The position numbers were made by a program, and so were the translations under genes. A stretch of DNA of 64,000 nt, taken from NCBI GenBank assembly GCA_030180135.1, contig CM058231.1, forward strand, positions 21,889,034 to 21,953,033, written 5' to 3'. Positions within the stretch are counted from its first letter, which is position 1. Each line of letters begins with the position of its first letter. Below the pieces are notes generated by a model. The model worked only from the letters and a program-made list of their open reading frames with translations, was not told the DNA's origin and did no database searches. Origin of the DNA: Orychophragmus violaceus (Eukaryota; Streptophyta; Magnoliopsida; Brassicales; Brassicaceae). This document shows, in pieces, positions 52,651 through 63,654 of this stretch.

Positions 52651-53801
52651 TAGGTGTAATTTTCCTTAAGATCTAACTGTAAGTGTACAGCTAATCGATT
52701 GTAGCACTTAGGATATCGAATAAGCGACTTCAGGTCTACGAAATAGATTGTTTCGTTATCGAATTAATCTAAGAAGATATTAGTGAATGAAATAGCAATG
52801 CAGGAAAGTAAACAAGTGTAAATCAATCAGAGAAAGTGTCGGGTCTATGGAAGATTTTAAGAAATCAGGAATACAAATTAAATAATAAACCAATATTCAT
52901 ATATCGATGTTATAGAACTATAATCACTAATACATAACAAACCAACTCTCTATGCGATTATTAACTATGTCTAACAACCTAGAAAACCAAATCTCTTTAA
53001 GAGTTCTAGAGTTCTAAACATGCATTAAATTAAGGTTCGTTCTTTCAAAATTTCCCTAAACCAAATCTTTTAGTGAATAGACAAATTGTTCATCTAGGTT
53101 CTTTTCTAGATAATTAACAAACTCTTGTTGCGCTAATCAACCTTATATCAATAATCTAAGTAGCTAATTCAGATTAAGCATTAAGATCAACCTAGATGAA
53201 CAACTAGAAGTTATGAATCCCAATTAATCAATTAACCTAACATTCCATGACATCTCTAATGAGAATCCCTCAGCCTAACAAGGGAATCTACTCAGACATG
53301 GCGAATGAAACAGAAGATGTGATGAATAGAACACTCAATAACATAAAAGAGGTAAAGAAACAGGGGTTCGAAATCTCTTCTCTCTTGAGTACAAGACCAG
53401 TCCCAAAATCTCATAAACTCTAAAGCTTAGCCTAAAAAGTGGCTGAAAACCCTAATATATACTCTAAAACATGTTTTAGGGTCAAATTGTAAATAATGAA
53501 ATATTTGGGCCAAGTTGTAATTCTTTAAGACTTGTCCAAAACGGTTTGGTAAAGCTTGCTCTCGAACTGGGTGTCGTCCGACACCAATGCAGTTTCGATT
53601 GACACCAACATCAGATATCGGCTCTAAATTCTTCTTCACGCATGAATGCGCCAAACTTAGCCAAATTGCCGCCAATATCTCCAAATATGCTCCAAATGTA
53701 CCTACACCTGCAAAGGACTTAAAAGACTTCAAAAATAACTAAAGGAATCTAGATAAAGATTTATATCATGGCTTGAAAACCTGTAAAACCATGATATATC
53801 A
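52651..53801 (-). repeat. Gyp-2 5' LTR (about 1151 bp)
   Basis: It aligns with 33736-34873, including the GATCTAACTG...ATCGATTGTAGCA region, TATA site (53454-53461) and GATATATCA end. Its inner end is eroded (TAGGTGTAAT for TGATAGTTCTAAG). It is followed by CTCAT. The two LTRs are visibly diverged, so Gyp-2 is much older than Cop-C inside it. Confidence 0.85.
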
Positions 53802-53806
53802 CTCAT

Positions 53807-53974
53807 CTTCACATAATCCAATAAATAGCCGAAAAATGGTCGCAAATTAGCGACTGGTTTGAAACTCTATTTGTGTATTCGCAAATTAGTGACAAATCAG
53901 TCGCAATTCAGTAGCAATTTCAACTACATAATAGCCGCAACATGCAATCACTAATTCATTGTTTGCTTGTAGTG
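53807..53974. repeat. CACTA-type right end (TAGTCG family)
   Basis: Repeats such as GTCGCAAATTAGCGACTGG and CAGTCGCAATTCAG lead to the terminus GCTTGTAGTG at 53974 (CACTACAAGC on the minus strand). Gyp-2 is inserted in it. The other end is not identified. Confidence 0.6.
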
Positions 53975-55121
53975 AATATTACCTCGACGTCAAAGATTTT
54001 GTTTTACTCACTTGCTCTAAAAGAGAAAATTAATGCCAACTAAATCTCCATTTCCACATTTTCTTCATTTTAATTTATGTTTGTACCTAGCCAAATAACT
54101 CACAAACAAATTATTATTTTTTCCAAAATAACAATTATCCACAAGATCTTCAAGCTTCATTCAAACATAATAACTTAGTGTCATTCAGCTACTACGTACT
54201 AGTTTGCTAAAAGTCTTATTGTGGAACAACTCAATGGAATACAAACGATGGCAAGTGAAAATGTTCAATGATGTAATCTCCCTTGAAAATGATAAATCTT
54301 CATATATCATGTAGATAACGCATTTTGATACTATGAATATGTGTTTTGAATGTTGTAATGGAAAGCATTTTTGTAAAGAGCTATGATACATTGTCACATG
54401 AATGGACATATTTGATGTTTCTTAATTTTTCATGAGTTCACGAATATATAAAAAATATCTTAGAGAAGTATGGTTTGTTATATCGCTCTTGATTTAACCT
54501 TCTTTTAGTTGGGTGACATGCATAATAATATGCGAACACTTTGGTGATTTTTTTCGTTGTAACTATTCCGCTTGCTTCTTCAATGTGATGAGTTATAGAT
54601 TTCAGCAATATATATTCTCTACAAGCTTCATGAACTGAAATAGTTTTTTCATAATTTGAGGAAGTTGTAACAAATGTTTGTGTTTTTAGAACGCCAAGAG
54701 ATTTTAGTTCTGTCAAGTGCAAAAATGTATTTGGTTTGTGATCGAACTTTATTAGGCTTTGATAAATATCATGTATCTTCAAAACTAACTATATCAAACT
54801 CGAAGTTTCTAAGATAAAATAAATATAAATCAATCGTACTTTAAAGATATCGCAATATATGTTTTATTCATCTCCAACGTCTACGTGAGAAACATGAGAT
54901 GTATCTTCCCAATATATTAGTAGCAAAGTCTATAACTAATTGATATAATTTTCAAGGTAACCACTCATAATGCTCATATAAGGTGCATTATGATCTAATA
55001 GCATTTCATGAATTCTTTAATTTAAAATAAGATCATTTCAATATAATATCTATTTCAATAAATGATCAATTCTGAAATACCTGAAAATACTTTTTCTTCA
55101 AATTTTTTTATCTCATCCATA
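53975..55121. other. AT-rich DNA with unrecognised minus-strand frames
   Basis: Two open frames on the minus strand, 54438-54782 (114 codons) and 54185-54409 (74 codons), match no family that I know. The larger has a mixed composition (SVHEACREYILLKSITHHIE) that is not simply low complexity, so it could be a decayed gene piece. The rest is featureless. Confidence 0.25.
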
Positions 55122-55680
55122 CACTACAATAAACTGGCCGTATAGCCGCGGATTTTTTCGCGGCTATCGACCAAATTTCGTAGCTATTTGATCATTAGCT
55201 ACGAACAGCCACGACCAAAATCTGCGCCTATTGGTTCGTGGACATTGCCTTTTCGTGGCCATCCGCAGCCTCATAGCCACAACTTAGCCGCGACGATTTT
55301 CGTAGCTATTAGCTATGAATAGCAGGGACGACATCCGTAAATAATATAGCTACAAATAGCAGCAAATCCAGGTCACAGCCATAGCTACGAAGAGCGACAC
55401 CTATAGTCGTAGCTATATTTCTACGTATAACAACGAACCCATTCGTGGCAACTATATCCATGAAATTGGTCGTTGCTTGCGGTAGCTTATTTAGCCACGA
55501 TTTGCCACAACCATAATCGTAGAAATGGCTACGACTTCTACAGATGGTTCGTGGCTATGGCTACGGATAGCCACGCCATATTCGTAGTTATCTTTCCACG
55601 AATGGCAAGGAATCATTTCGTAGAAAATTAGCCACGAACTACGTCGCAGCCTGCCGTAGCTATATAGTTCAATGGCAAAA
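55122..55680. repeat. Left subterminal repeats of CACTA-2 (AGCTACGA type)
   Basis: More than twenty copies of TAGCTACGAA, CGTGGCTA and related words in both orientations, in about 550 bases from the CACTA terminus. In the family these are binding sites for the element's own second protein. Confidence 0.8.
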
Positions 55681-55919
55681 AAAAATCAGTTGTTAATGCT
55701 ACGAATATTTGGTTATAAATATGATTCAAACCTGTTTTGTCTTTGCAAATTGGAACTAAAATCTTGATCATTTGAGAGAAAGCATACATAATTATACATT
55801 CCAAAAGAGTTATATTACATATGGAATAGCTAGTGCGTAATTAGAAAGACATATAACATGTTCTTTCATTACCAAAAACTATTTTATACACTTTTTACAC
55901 AGACTAACTTAGCTCTCTC

Positions 55920-58253
55920 TCACTGGCCTACTGCATTTTGGTTCTGGCCGACTGGGAGTGTGTCCGAGATCATGTTAGGCTGCTGACTTGCTTCAGAACG
56001 CGGACTTGGAGCAGAGGCTGCACTCTCACGAGAAACTGGCTGGTACGTGAAAGGATCATATCCTTTAAGCTTCAGCAACAGCTCCATGCCAGTCTTCAAA
56101 TCTTTGACACAGTTCTTCATTTGCTCCTTTTCCTCAGCCTCACTAGAGTTCCTAAGAATTGAGGCGGCTGCAGTCTCATCTGGATGGATGTTGAGATACT
56201 GGATTGATCCAAGGTCATAAATTCGGCCCTTGTTGTTAGTTGCGGTCTGCAAAATAGAACATACATATATAATTAAGCAATACGAAATTACAAAGATCAG
56301 GAACTAACCAGACATACAACTATCTATGCAAAGATGATGAACTAAGATCAGTAACTAAGCAGAAATACAATGTCTATGCAAAGTTCAGGAAGTAAGAGAC
56401 ATACAACTATCATTACAAATATCAGGAACTAAGCAGACATACAACTATCTATGCAAAGAACTAAGCAGACAATCTACCTCAATATATGCGGCAGTGAGGT
56501 CGTGGTTGGAGGGTGTGGAGACTGTTCCTTCGGTGAGAGAGGAGCACTGTGATCGCTCAAGGGCCATAGCCTCAGCAGCATTGACAAGAGACTGTGCTCT
56601 TTTGTCAATACAGGTCCCATCCTTGCGAGTGTGTGTCTTAAGCACTACGGCTGTAGCAACCAGTTTCTGTCCAGTCTCTTGCTCCTAACAAGAAAACAAT
56701 AAATATTAATATGACATATTACAAAAATTCATTACCAAAATATTAGATAAAAGACTAACTATGTCATAAGCAATTCGGCAGTGGCCTCTTGCTCCTGAGG
56801 TATGACGGTGCGACCCTAAGCCATCTGGATTAGAAGACGCATTCTCTGAATTCGTCTCGCACCTCTTCTGATGTTCAGCCTCTTCCCATGTCTCTAGCAT
56901 TGCACCCCAATCGGCCAAGCCTATAAAATAAGGCTTCTTCCATGACCTCTTCCTCTTGCTTACAATGTCAGAGATAGATCTTCTCAGAATAGTTGTGTAA
57001 CACTCAACTACCATGTTGTGATACTTTTCTTCCCATTAATACTTTTGCTACAAAGAAACCATGAAATTTAGGTTAGTATCAATTGAAATTTCATACATAC
57101 ATTAAGTATTAAACACAAACAGAAGGCTTACCACGAAACTGATCCACCACTCATCCTTCTTATCCTGTGGGACCATTGAGTAGTTCCACCATGGTCCCCA
57201 GAAGTTAGACTGATACCCAGCCACTATGTCATTCCTTATACAGTCATCGATGCCAAACCTGCGAGAAGGGAAAGTAGTTATTTTAGCAACAGACCAAACA
57301 ACAAACAACAGAATACTTTCCTTCTTTATTTACATAGTCATTCATTCTCAATCTTAACCAATGCAAACAAGCAGAAGACTTCATACACATAGATACTATA
57401 CAAGCAGAATACTTCATACACATAGCTACTATATACCCAATTCAGTTAACAGAAGACAGTTGTGCAATTCAAAACAAATACAAACATCAACACAATTCGA
57501 TTTTAACTATCGGATTTATGCAGTTCAGAACAGATACCAATTTAACTAACTAACAACTATACAAGCAAACAAGAAGAAGACTTCATACTAGTAGCTACTA
57601 CATAGATACTATACCCAATTGAGTTAACATAAGACAGTTGTGCAATTCAGAACAAATAAAGACATCAAGAAAATTCGATTTTAACTATCAGAGTTATGCA
57701 ATTCAGAACAGATACCCATTTAACTAACTAACAACTATACAAGCAAACAAGCAAACAAGAAGAAGACTTCATACTAGTAGCTACTACACATATACTATAC
57801 CAATTGAGTTAACAGAAGACAGTTGTGCAATTCAGAACAAATACAAACATCAACAAAATTCGATTTTAACTAACAGATTTATGCAATTCAGAACAGATAC
57901 CCATTTAACTAACTAACAACTATACAAGCAAACAAGAAAACAAGCAGAAGACTTCATAATAGTAGCTACTACTCATAGCTACTATACCCAATTCAGTTAA
58001 CAGACAACAGTTGTACAATTTTTAACTAACTAACTATTGTTACTTAAGCATAAACACGCCATATACCTCCATTGAGCTTCTCTGGATGCAGATGCGGCAT
58101 GTGAATTAGGTCTGGTGAACCCATCACAGCCGCTAAGTTGGGGAGATGATGTCGAGAAACACTTGAGTTGGCTTGTCTTACTGCCCCATGAGGGATCCAC
58201 GTCTGAGTTAGATGCCTTATGCCTGAAGATCCTGATGAATGAGCCCTTACCAT
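55920..58253 (-). pseudogene. Ptta/En/Spm-type transposase gene of CACTA-2, one clear nonsense codon
   Basis: Five coding exons can be placed on the minus strand, each with GT/AG-type borders. Exon 1 starts with ATG at 58253 (MVRAHSSGSSG) and ends near 58067. Exon 2 lies about 57259-57132 (GPWWNYSMVPQDKKDEWW). Exon 3 is 57050 to about 56758 (KPYFIGLADWGAMLETWEEA), exon 4 is 56690 to about 56479 (AAEAMALERSQCSSL), and exon 5 runs from about 56248 to the stop at 55920. All are open except for a TAA near the start of exon 3, where CACTA-1 has a Tyr codon. An untranslated first exon may end at GTAAGT near 58936. The probable role is binding to the element's ends, inferred from family. Confidence 0.72.
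57361..58030. repeat. ~180-bp tandem repeat in intron 1 of CACTA-2 second gene
   Basis: The landmark AACAACTATACAAGC occurs at 57552, 57730 and 57915 (periods 178 and 185), with a partial fourth unit before. The unit includes GACTTCATAC...GTAGCTACTA and CAGTTGTGCAATTCAGAAC. It fills the large first intron, in the same place as the different repeat of CACTA-1. Confidence 0.85.
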
Positions 58254-59345
58254 ATTCGTCTGCAAACAGAGAAGAAACAAGAAGTCATAATAGAGAACTA
58301 AAAGAGACAACTCAAACTTTGTTGAACAAAGCAAACATGTAAACCGAGACAGACACAAACAAAACATAGTAAGTTATATCGAGATAACACACGAAATCAA
58401 ACAAACACAAACAATCGAATTATTTATCAGGTTTTAAAAAAGCAGACAACAAGCAAAAATTATATACAGAGATTCAACAAAAGTAAACCCAGACAAAACC
58501 TTAGAATCAAAGCAATTTTCAGGTTTGTATCACACAGACAACAAGCGCTATTTAAACCCAGAGATCCAACAAAATCAAACCGACACAAAACCCTAGAATC
58601 GACAGACAAAGCCTTAAAATCGAAAGCGTATTTAGGGATTAAAGCCACAGAAAGAAGTAGATCAATGAAAATCCAGACATGCATGACAAAGAGAGATTAA
58701 ACTAGAACCGATTAAACAAATTCGAACCGACAAAAGCAAAACCCTAGAATTGACAGACAAAACCCTCGAATCGAAACCGTATTTATGTTTTAAACCTACA
58801 GAAACTAGTAGATTCGTGAAAAAACCAGACATGCATATCAAAGAGAGATGAAAAAGAACTGATTAAACAAAACCCTAGAATCAAACAGATACAAACGATG
58901 AGCAAGGGAGAGAGAGATAGATGAAACCACTTACCAACATGGTTAGATCATAGGAGAGAAAGAAAGCTCTATCGATTACGAGAACAGAGAAGAGAGGAGG
59001 AAGACGAGAGAGGTTCGGGGAGAGTTCGAGAGCTTTTCGAGAGAGACCAAAATGAAAAACAAAAAAATCTAAGTGTCGAATATATAGTCTCGGGAATTAG
59101 GGTTATTCAGATTGTTTGGTTCAGAGTAAACCACCTATAATTTCCAGATAACCGGCCAAATCACGAGCTAACCATTTAATCAATCGAAAATCTTTTGGCG
59201 GTTAACCACAAAATCGAAAATTATTTCGCGGTTAACCGCGAAATCGATTTCAATTTTCGGTTTACCGTGAAACCCAAAAAAATCATTTTGCAGGTATTTT
59301 TTATGTATAGCCACGGCAAAAGTCGTAGCTAGTCGTAGCTATAGC
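58254..59345 (-). promoter_or_regulatory. 5' region of CACTA-2 second gene with subterminal-type motifs
   Basis: Presumed UTR intron, first exon and promoter. At 59306-59345 are several motifs of the kind found at the left end (ATAGCCACGG, GTCGTAGCTAGTCGTAGCTA). Just before, GCGGTTAACCGCG repeats occur (59220-59245). Sites of the left-terminus type near this promoter suggest that the element's DNA-binding protein may regulate its own gene. Confidence 0.45.
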
Positions 59346-59692
59346 GTTTTAATACAAACCCTAAACCTACAACCATATACCCTAAACACTACAACCATTT
59401 AAACAATACCCTAAAATATATCATTATTAGATTAATCCAGCAATAATATAGCTAATAGATAATTACCCTAACCCTAAAGTATATACCCTAAACCCTAAAT
59501 TGCATACCCTAAACCCTAAATGTCATACCCTAAACCTTAAACTATATGATTACTAGATTAATCCAACAATAATATAGCTAATAAATAATTACCCTAACCC
59601 TAAAGTCTAAACCCTAAACCCTAAATTTCATACCCTAAACCCTAAATGTCATACCCTAAACCCTAAACTATATGATTACTAGATTAATCCAA
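59346..59692. repeat. Telomere-like CCCTAAA tract between the CACTA-2 genes
   Basis: CCCTAAACCCTAAA words mixed with a ~115-base unit containing ATATGATTACTAGATTAATCCA that recurs at about 59420, 59543 and 59669. It lies downstream of TNP2 and upstream of the second gene. Confidence 0.8.
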
Positions 59693-59939
59693 AATTAATA
59701 ACAAAATTATATCTTTGTTTTTTAAGTGTTGGGTATATGATATAAAGATAAGATTTGGTTTTTATTTTATACACATTATAATTTGAAAATACCATAATAT
59801 TTCATATTTATTTAAGCAAACAAATTAACGATACAACGCAAATTATTAATCTGAATCTGATTCCGAATATTCGCTGTAGTTATCTTCTAAATCATTTTCG
59901 TAAATATATTCGTCATCTGGATTATCCATAGGCATCGAT

Positions 59940-62926
59940 TCATAATCCGCATGCAACATCTTGGATTGCATGTGCCTCGACTCGCACTACTCCGGTAGGT
60001 GGTATCACACGATCAACTACGTCGTTTTGAACTGCATTTTGAGAAACTTCTCGAGTCTCAGAAAATCCTCTCGGCATAACCTTTGTTGTTGTCCACCATT
60101 CCTCTTTGGTTGGTCGCAGTCTCGGATATGGAATATAACATACTTGATCACACTGCTCTGGTAATATGAAAGGATCATACTTGTCATAATGCATCGTTGG
60201 GCAGATATCAACAATTCCTCGACCAATGTTGAACCAATGACATTTAAAAATCATTGATTTTAGCTCCACTGCACCACCATACTCTATCATGAATATTTCT
60301 TCAATCAATCCAAAATAATCCGTCTCAGCGGATCCCGGAACACAAACGCCAAAATTCATCGTCTTCTTATTTTATCCATGGCTTTCGGTATGGTAATGAT
60401 ATCCCCTCCAATAATACATATGTCATGAGGTGATTTGATGCTTCAGATCTTGTACAAATTCTAGCATTCACAATGGAAATTTGAATGACTGACTTGGTCG
60501 TTGATCTGCGCGTATAATTAAAAAAAATAAGATGAAACATATACAAGATAAGTTATATTTTTTTTATAAAAAAACTTACATATTTTTTATACCAAGTTGC
60601 AAATCTTTTATCTTTTAGTCTCATCATTGCGTCTGCAGTAATATTCGCGTAATCTTGCGTCATTTTTTCCTCAAACATCCTGTACAAATATTTATAGTGT
60701 TATTTTATTTTACCAATATACTAAAAATAAAAATGTTAAATCATATCTTTCGTACGGTTCAAAATCTTCACAGTTGAGCAATAAAAATGTTTGATGCACA
60801 TTGTAGTCCTCATCATTTAACCACGAGCTTGATGATTTTCCACGAACTCTTCCTACTTGGTGGAACATACTCAGGACATCAGGATAGTTGTAGGTGAAAT
60901 GAATTTTCCTCACATATTCTGCAGAGTCTAACTCCTGTAGAGGGGTAATGTAGTTGGCTGTCACGTAGGAAATTTCTTCGTTTACACACTGAGCTACTAT
61001 CGATCCTCCGATTCGAGCCTTGTTTTTAACTTTCTTCTTCAGGTGATACATATACCGTTCGAAAGGATACATCCACCTGTATTGGACCGGACCGCCTAAA
61101 GCAGCTTTGTCTGGAAGATGCACTGAAAGATGTTCCATCACATCAAAAAAAGCCGGTGGGAAGATTTTTTCCAAATTTCAAAGTTTCATAGCAATGTTAT
61201 CTTTTAGTGTAGCAACATCTTCTGTCTGTAACATTTTGGTAGATATATCTCGGAAGAATAGTGCAATATCTGCGTAAAAATTAATTGAAAACATATACAA
61301 AATCTTTGCATGATGATATTAAAAATAGAATATTAATATTAAATTAATTAATCATTACCTGAAATTGTTGTATGAACAGCACTCGAAAGAAGTTCTGTAA
61401 ATGAAATTGGGAGAAGCCGTTGCATTATGACATGATATTCATGACTTTTTAGGCCCAAGATCTTTCCCGTCTCCACGTTAACACAATGTGAAAACTTTGA
61501 TATATACCCATCTGGAAACTTAATCTCCGTCTTCAGCCATGTAAGAAATTTTTCTTTACCTTCCTTCGACAAGCGAAAATTGTAATAAGCACTCTTCCAT
61601 CTGCGGTAACTTCCAAATCGGGTCTTCTGCAAAATGAAGGGAGATCCATTCTTGATTTTATGCTATCTTTGTCTTTCCTGGAACATTTAGCACCGTGTTA
61701 ATGAGATTATCGAAGAAATTTTTCTTGATATGCATAAAATCAAGATTGTGTCAGAGAAGTAGGTTCTCCCAGTACAGCAACTCCCAAAAGATACTCTTTT
61801 CACCCAATTATGGTAGACACCATACGCTTCTATTGTTCGAGAAGGCTTGTCATGTCCTTTTCCTCCGCAATCAACTGTTTTAAACAGCCCACGAATATTA
61901 TTTATCCTCTCACGTAAAATATTTTCCCCGTTTAGTCATGGCGGAGGATCGTCTTGGACTGTTTTGTTCTTCAGGAAAGCTCTAACGTTTCGCCTATAAG
62001 GATGTCCTCCATGCAAAAACATTTTGTGACAATCGAACCAATTGTGCTTCTTTCCGTGTGGCAGCCAAAAAGATTTTGTATCGTCCATGCAATATGGTCA
62101 AGCCAACCTCCCATGTGTCATCCATCCCGATAGCATACCGTACGTGGGAAAATCTCTGATTGTCCACATCAAAGCAGCTCACATCGTGAACATTTCATTC
62201 CGTGAAATGTCATAAGTCTCCACACCCTCGCTCCATAAATGCTTTAACTCTTCAATCAACGGTTGTAGATAAATATCCAGGCTTTTTTGGATGGTTTGGC
62301 ACCGGCACTAATATAGAGAGAAAGAAATATTCCCTCTTCATGCACATCCCAGGAGGTAAATTATACGGTGTCACTATGACAGGCCAAACAGAGTATGATT
62401 GCCCATTCATACAAATTGGGTTAAATCCATCAGTCGATAAACCCAGATAAACATTGCGACTCTCAGAAGCAAATGTAGGATATACCTCCTTAAAATGTTT
62501 CCACGCTCTTCCGTCCGAGGGATGATGCATTTCTCATTCGGGAGACACATGTTCAGCATGCCATCTCATCTGCGATGCGGTAGTCTTTGATTGATATAAT
62601 CGCTTCAGCCGATCACCAAGGTGCAGATAAAACATCCTCTGCTTCGGTATCTTCTTTCCTGACCGACCCACCTTTGATTCTTGGCGATCTTTTCCACAAA
62701 ACCGACAATGTGACAACTCACGATATTCTCCCTTCCAAAATAACATACAATTATCCTCGCAGACATCAATCTTATGACATGGTAACCCAAGAGACCGTGT
62801 CAACTTCTTTGTCTTGTAATATGATGTCGGAACTTTATTAGGCGATGGAAGAACATAATTAAAAGTTTGAGCGATATCGTCTAGGCATACCTCCGGGATA
62901 TTGAAAGTGATCTTTGTCTCTTCCAT
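59940..62926 (-). pseudogene. TNP2-type CACTA transposase, broken (CACTA-2)
   Basis: It encoded the CACTA transposase. It starts at ATG 62926 (MEETKITFNIPEVCLDD), followed by a zinc-type CRFCGKDR near 62705 and MRWHAEHVSPE at 62540. An in-frame TGA follows at the MHHPSDGRA junction. The TNP2 core (62530-61994) has STDGFNPICMNGQSYSVW and GMCMKREYFFLS. Next come a segment at 61632-61348, the DUF4218-like block (61174-60710: AALGGPVQYRWMYPFERYMY) and the DUF4216-like block (60359-59940: YDKYDPFILPEQCDQVCY). Further shifts separate the blocks. Better preserved than the CACTA-1 copy, but not functional as read. Confidence 0.87.
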
Positions 62927-63339
62927 TTACTTCTGTTTTTGGATAATTAAAATGGTGAAGTGTGTTGACGGCTCGTGAGTGAAGAAGAAAGTGAAGAAAG
63001 GGGGAAAAGTTATTAGGTTAAAAATGAATGGTCAAGATCAAAAATATAATTGATCTAATGGTTAAAAATTTGAACTGGGTATATATTGAAATTCAATCTG
63101 AACCGTTGATATATTTCAATCAACGGTCCAGAAGCACGATCTTTGTGATAAACTTCTAGCCAATAGAAAATTTTCAATGTAATAATTAATATATAATAAT
63201 AATAAATGATTTCAAATAATATAAATGGTTAAAATAAAAATTTTAAAATTTTTTGAATTTAATAATACAAGAGATTAAACTTTTATGTTGTTTATGTGGC
63301 TGAGGAGAAGTGGAACCGATGTTTGTATATATAGAAATT
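62927..63339 (-). promoter_or_regulatory. Upstream region of CACTA-2 TNP2
   Basis: AT-rich 5' flank with no gene. A 9-bp inverted repeat ACCGTTGAT...ATCAACGGT lies at about 63101-63128. The TNP2 promoter should be here, but no convincing TATA box could be chosen. Confidence 0.35.
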
Positions 63340-63654
63340 TTTGCGACTGTTTCGCAAAAATTAGTTACAAGTTAGGTACAACAGGCTCGGTACAATAGAA
63401 ACGTGGTTTAATACCGTCTGTTTGCGACTAAATGAGAACGGTTTAGTGACCCGCCGAATTTAGTCGCTATATTGTCGCTAAATAGCGACTATATAGCCAC
63501 GTATAAGTTGTGGTCGCAATTTAGCGAGTAAAGAGCGACTTTTCCCTATTAGTCGCAAAATTAGTCGCAACTTAGTCGGTAGGTAATCGCAAAATTAAGC
63601 GACTGAAAATTCAGTCCCAACTTGTAGTCGCAAAAAGCATGTTTTCTTGTAGTG
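63340..63654. repeat. Right subterminal repeats and terminus of CACTA-2 (TAGTCGC type)
   Basis: About fifteen TAGTCGC/GCGACTA words end in GTTTTCTTGTAGTG at 63654 (CACTACAAGAAAAC on the minus strand). It belongs to the same family as the fragments at 25181 and 53807, and unlike the left end at 55122. Confidence 0.7.

Larger units (their letters stand above)
33736..53801 (-). mobile_element. Gyp-2: complete Ty3/gypsy element, ~20 kb with nested insertions
   Basis: Both LTRs share the ends TGATA...GATATATCA and are related along their length, and the outer flanks carry the same five bases, CTCAT (33731-33735 and 53802-53806). So the two LTRs belong to one insertion. The internal region is interrupted by the Tat-L element (34898-41181) and by Cop-C (44827-51987). 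With those removed the element is about 6.6 kb. Its internal region holds gag and protease remnants on the minus strand and non-coding DNA, and no RT, RNase H or integrase sequence is seen. It is probably a gag-protease-only, non-autonomous element, comparable to the class described as TR-GAG. Confidence 0.88.
55122..63654 (-). mobile_element. CACTA-2: CACTA (En/Spm) transposon with two genes
   Basis: The left terminus CACTACAATAAACTGGCCG (55122) opens a 550-base block of TAGCTACGAA/CGTGGCTA subterminal repeats. The right terminus ends TTTTCTTGTAGTG (63654) after a 310-base block of TAGTCGC repeats. Between them lie a Ptta/En/Spm-type gene and a TNP2 gene, both on the minus strand. The two subterminal blocks belong to different motif families and the flanking triplets (ATA, GGT) do not match, so the outer pair may not be the original one. 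Confidence 0.7.

Noticed and set aside
25181..53974. One giant CACTA element from 25181 to 53974
   Set aside because: Both ends carry TAGTCG motifs, but terminal bases (CACTACACAC against CACTACAAGC) and flanking triplets (TCG, AAT) do not match.
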